NCBI GenBank assembly: GCA_019635735.1
Contig: JAHBYX010000003.1
Location: 186,001-250,000, forward strand
Origin: Mesorhizobium sp.
GTDB taxonomy: Bacteria; Pseudomonadota; Alphaproteobacteria; Rhizobiales; Rhizobiaceae
Reading direction: 5' to 3'
Length of the DNA stretch: 64,000 bases
This document shows positions 61,480 through 64,000 of the stretch, piece after piece. Position numbers and translations under genes: made by a program. The first letter of the stretch is position 1, and each line of letters starts with the position of its first letter. The notes beneath the pieces are model-generated. The model did no database searches, was not told the origin of the DNA, and was given only the letters and a program-made list of their open reading frames with translations.

Positions 61480-62235
61480 TCAGATCATCCAGCGGCCGCC
61501 GTCGACGACAACGGACTGGCCGGTCATGTAGCGGGCGTCGTCGCTGGCCAGGAACGCGGCGGCGGCGGCGATGTCCTCCGGTTCGGCGAAATAGCCGAGC
61601 GGGATCTGGGAGCGGATCTTCTCGAGGATGTCCTCGGGAATGCGGTCGATGACGCGGGTCTTGGTGACGCCCGGGCAAACCGCGTTGACGTTGACCCTGA
61701 ATGGCGCAAGCTCGCGGGCAAGCGAGCGGGTGAAGCCGATGACGCCCATCTTGGCGGCCGCGTATTCGGCGATGCCCACCTCGCCGGCGAGGCCTGCGTT
61801 GGAAGCGACGTTGACGATCTTGCCGCGGCCCGCCTCGCGCATCGACGGCACCACCTGGCGCGAGGCGGTCAGCGTCGAGAACAGCGTGATGTCGATGACG
61901 AAACGCCAGACTTCGGGCTCCGACTTGTAGAATTCGGAGGCTCGTTCGCGCGCGCTCTGGCCGACATTGTTCATCAGCACGTCGACGAAGCCGAACTCGT
62001 CGTAGATGCGCCTGAAGGAAGGGGCAATGAACTCTTCCTTGGTGCAGTCGCCGGCGATGGCGAGCACTTTCGCGCCGCCGGCGCGGGCTTCCTCGGCGAC
62101 TTTCTCCAGCCCGCCGGCTTCGAGGTCCATGATCGCGAGGTTCGCGCCTTCCGATGCGAAGCGCAGCGCCGACGCGCGGCCGATGCCGTTTGCCGCGCCG
62201 GTGACGACGGCGAGTTTACCTTCCAGACGGCGCAT
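61480..62235 (-). CDS. SDR family oxidoreductase (first gene of block 3)
   Basis: A 251-residue SDR: VTGAANGIGRASALRFASEG, LAIMDLEAGGLEK (Asp, NAD-type), NNVGQSARERASEF, VNVASNAGLAGEVG (Ser), YAAAKMGVIGFTRSLARE (Tyr/Lys) and PGVTKTRVID. NNVG in place of NNAG is a small deviation. ATG at 62235 preceded by AGGAGGA; operator F lies 112 nt upstream. It opens the eight-gene block 3 that ends with the ADP-forming synthetase. A 58-bp gap separates it from the MFE-2-like SDR. Confidence 0.87.
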   Translation of the reverse strand: MRRLEGKLAVVTGAANGIGRASALRFASEGANLAIMDLEAGGLEKVAEEARAGGAKVLAIAGDCTKEEFIAPSFRRIYDEFGFVDVLMNNVGQSARERASEFYKSEPEVWRFVIDITLFSTLTASRQVVPSMREAGRGKIVNVASNAGLAGEVGIAEYAAAKMGVIGFTRSLARELAPFRVNVNAVCPGVTKTRVIDRIPEDILEKIRSQIPLGYFAEPEDIAAAAAFLASDDARYMTGQSVVVDGGRWMI

Positions 62236-62346
62236 GACCCGCTTCCTCCTGATATGCCGTCGGAGCTGCGGATCGCCCTTCCGGCCGGGCCTGAACGGCC
62301 CTCTGATTGTTCCGGCGACATCCACCCTGCCCACCGATATCGAAAA

Positions 62347-62362
62347 CCTAACACCCGTTCGA
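62347..62362. promoter_or_regulatory. operator candidate F, upstream of block 3
   Basis: CCTAAC-ACCC-GTTCGA, flanked by GAAAA on the left and AAGTG on the right. It lies 112 nt upstream of the first SDR of block 3 and just after the DMT-transporter stop on the same strand. Confidence 0.75.
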
Positions 62363-62381
62363 AAGTGATGCAAGCCCGGAA

Positions 62382-62397
62382 TCGAACAACCGTACGC
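62382..62397. promoter_or_regulatory. operator candidate F2, weaker second copy
   Basis: TCGAAC-AACC-GTACGC keeps the left arm and spacer length but has a degenerate right arm. It lies 35 nt from site F, which would allow two dimers to bind as at the importer promoter (sites B and C). Confidence 0.4.
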
Positions 62398-62403
62398 TTT
62401 TCC

Positions 62404-63333
62404 TCAGGCCGTCGGCGGAACGACCGGAACGGCGGACCTCCGGCGGATGGTGGAGATCGCGACGCCGGCCAGGACGAGCGCCGCGCCGGCGGCCTTCTGC
62501 AGCGTGAGCGCCTCGCCGAGAAACAGCGATCCGCAGATGACCGCGACGGCCGGGACGAGATAGTTGTTGAAGGCGGTGTAGGCCGGCCCCGCGCGCGCCA
62601 CGAGCGCAAAGACCAGCAGACTGGCGGCCGCCGTGTTCAGAAGCGCGAGGACGACGACCGCACCGACAACCGACGTCGACGGTAGCGCAGTCGGCACGCC
62701 GTCGAGGACATAGGCCGCGGGTATCGTCCAGATCGCCGCCGCGACCAGCGACCAGGCCGCGACCTCGAGCGGATGGCGATCACGTGCCAGCCCGGACACG
62801 AACAGCGAGGCGGAGAACACGATCGCGGCCGCGATGGCGGCAAGGGCACCGCGCGCGCCGTCGCCGAAATTCGCGAAGGCCTGCGGCCCGAACAACACGA
62901 TGATGCCGGCAAAGCCGATCCCGATGCCCACCATGCTGCGGACGGTCGGATAGTCGCCGCGGAAGAGGGCGAAGATTGTGGTGATCAGCGGAACGAGCGC
63001 CATTGTCGTCGCTGTCACCGACGAATCGACCAGCGACACCGAGATGGCGATCAGGCAGAGCGGCGCCGCGTTGACCATCAGGCCGATGAGGGCGAAGACG
63101 CCGGCATCGCGCAGGCTCAGCCGCCTGATCTTCCCGCTGATTGCGAGGATCGCGATCATAACCACCGCGGCGATCCCGGTGCGCAGCGAGATCAGCGTGA
63201 TCGGCGCAATCGCCGACACGGCGATCTTGGTGAACATGTAGGATGTTCCCCAGGTCAGGCTGACGGCGGCGAGAAGGACATGTTCGGCAGCGCCTGGCGT
63301 CGCCGCCGGGCCCGACCCGTTCGCGCTGGACAT
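62404..63333 (-). CDS. EamA/DMT superfamily transporter
   Basis: A 309-residue inner-membrane protein with ten predicted helices in two EamA repeats: AEHVLLAAVSLTWGTSYMFTK opens the first, and WSLVAAAIWTIPAAYVL/VVVLALLNTAAASLLVFALV lie in the second. It ends in a short basic tail. DMT proteins export small metabolites or import precursors. The start at 63333 (MSSANGSG) has GGAGGAAG upstream. Operator G lies only 25 nt upstream of it. Its membership of the regulon suggests export of a pathway intermediate, an inference. Confidence 0.87.
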   Translation of the reverse strand: MSSANGSGPAATPGAAEHVLLAAVSLTWGTSYMFTKIAVSAIAPITLISLRTGIAAVVMIAILAISGKIRRLSLRDAGVFALIGLMVNAAPLCLIAISVSLVDSSVTATTMALVPLITTIFALFRGDYPTVRSMVGIGIGFAGIIVLFGPQAFANFGDGARGALAAIAAAIVFSASLFVSGLARDRHPLEVAAWSLVAAAIWTIPAAYVLDGVPTALPSTSVVGAVVVLALLNTAAASLLVFALVARAGPAYTAFNNYLVPAVAVICGSLFLGEALTLQKAAGAALVLAGVAISTIRRRSAVPVVPPTA

Positions 63334-63357
63334 GGATGAGCTTCCTCCGCTATGAAA

Positions 63358-63373
63358 ACGAACATCTGTTAGA
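63358..63373. promoter_or_regulatory. operator candidate G, between DMT transporter and NmrA-like gene
   Basis: ACGAAC-ATCT-GTTAGA with GAAA on the left and TTTTC on the right. It lies 25 nt upstream of the DMT start and 55 nt upstream of the NmrA-like start, in a 94-bp divergent gap. Confidence 0.7.
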
Positions 63374-63427
63374 TTTTCGCCTCGGTCAAGCGCCGGAAAC
63401 GAACAGCGGATATGCGGGAGGAAGGGC

Positions 63428-64000
63428 ATGCGGATTCTGGTGACCGGCGCGACCGGAACGGTGGGCGGCGCGGCGATGGAGCTGTTGCGGCCCGAGGCGG
63501 AGGCGGGTCGCATCGAACTGCTCGGCGCCGCCCGCAGCGAAGACAGCGCGACGAAGCTGCGTGCCAGGGGACTGACCCCGGTCGCCTTCGACTATGATTC
63601 GCCGACGACGCTGCGTCCCGCACTTCGCGGCGTCGATGCCGTCTTCCTCATCACCGGCTATTCGGTCGACATGCTGGTCCATTCCAAGCGCCTGCTCGAC
63701 GCTGCGAAGGCGGAGGGCGTGCGCCACATCGTCCACCTCGGCGCGCTCGCTGCCGACGATACGCCCCACGCCCATTTCGCCTGGCACCAGATGGTCGAGC
63801 GGACGATCGAGGCGATGGGCTTTTCCTGGACCCATCTGCGTCCGAACTTCTTCATCGACACGGTCTGGAACGGCTTTCGCCAGCGCCCCGACCGGGTCGT
63901 GCATTTCGTCGGCGACCGGCGTGTCTCCTTCGTCTGCGCGCGGGACATGGCGGCCGTCGGCGCCGAGGCGCTGAAGCGTCCCGACGCGCATGCCGGCAAG
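63428..64000 (+). CDS. NmrA-like NAD(P)-binding protein (atypical SDR; cut by window edge)
   Basis: The first 191 codons are present; the gene continues past the window. MRILVTGATGTVGGAAMELL has the GxxGxxG cofactor loop of atypical SDRs, followed by FDYDSPTTLRPALRGVDAVFLITG, VRHIVHLGALAADD and FSWTHLRPNFFID. These match the NmrA/NAD(P)H-binding family, which includes redox sensors, quinone reductases and isoflavone reductase-like enzymes. GGGAGGAAGGGC gives a ribosome site before the ATG at 63428. Operator G upstream suggests it belongs to the same regulon. Confidence 0.82.
   Translation, partial: MRILVTGATGTVGGAAMELLRPEAEAGRIELLGAARSEDSATKLRARGLTPVAFDYDSPTTLRPALRGVDAVFLITGYSVDMLVHSKRLLDAAKAEGVRHIVHLGALAADDTPHAHFAWHQMVERTIEAMGFSWTHLRPNFFIDTVWNGFRQRPDRVVHFVGDRRVSFVCARDMAAVGAEALKRPDAHAGK

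Overview
The window is a GC-rich alphaproteobacterial chromosome segment, most likely from the Hyphomicrobiales (Rhizobiales). The pointers are a zwf-pgl-edd Entner-Doudoroff operon, a DUF982 protein, an imelysin/di-haem iron locus, mesaconyl-CoA hydratase next to a malyl-CoA-type lyase, and dense codon-biased coding with many 1-4 nt start/stop overlaps. I see no tRNA, rRNA, CRISPR array, insertion sequence or prophage. Both edges cut a gene.

Region 1 (1-12.2 kb) is mostly core metabolism. It holds a truncated DUF2189 membrane protein, a KAS III-like ketosynthase, an unusual pyruvate-kinase-like protein, a DUF2188 protein, an aldehyde dehydrogenase-SDR pair, zwf-pgl-edd, a DUF982 protein, a GlxA-type AraC regulator and folD. 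A 7-bp tandem repeat array lies beside folD. Region 2 (12.3-21.7 kb) is a surface-polysaccharide locus: a GumC-like co-polymerase without a kinase domain, a Wzx-like flippase, four glycosyltransferase-type proteins and an O-antigen ligase/polymerase. Region 3 (21.7-29.2 kb) has proC, a four-gene periplasmic iron-uptake operon (imelysin, di-haem c-type protein, second imelysin, DUF1513), a long inverted repeat, and a Rossmann-SAF dehydrogenase. Region 4 (29.2-34.2 kb) has a 1286-residue exported caspase-like/TPR protein and a metallo-beta-lactamase-fold hydrolase.

Region 5 (34.2-64 kb) is the notable part: about 30 kb of acyl-CoA catabolism. It contains mesaconyl-CoA hydratase and a malyl-CoA-type lyase, a five-gene branched-chain-amino-acid-type ABC importer, two acyl-CoA ligases, three acyl-CoA dehydrogenases, two crotonases and six SDRs. 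It also has an MmgE/PrpD protein, a split MaoC pair with one apparently non-catalytic partner, a thiolase-fold protein without its nucleophilic Cys next to a DUF35 protein, a fused ADP-forming acyl-CoA synthetase, a DMT exporter and a TetR regulator. A HigBA-type toxin-antitoxin pair sits between two operons.

The main finding is a 16-bp palindrome, (T/C)C(T/G)AAC-N4-GTT(A/C)GA. It occurs at six clear sites (36321, 36610, 46929, 54655, 62347, 63358) and two weaker ones (36524, 62382). Each clear site is in front of one or two operons of region 5, and one lies between the TetR gene and its divergent neighbour. The simplest reading is one TetR-controlled regulon for uptake and CoA-dependent degradation of an unidentified branched, cyclic or steroid/isoprenoid-like carboxylic acid. 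The thiolase/DUF35 and MaoC pairs resemble bile-acid and cholesterol side-chain enzymes of actinobacteria.
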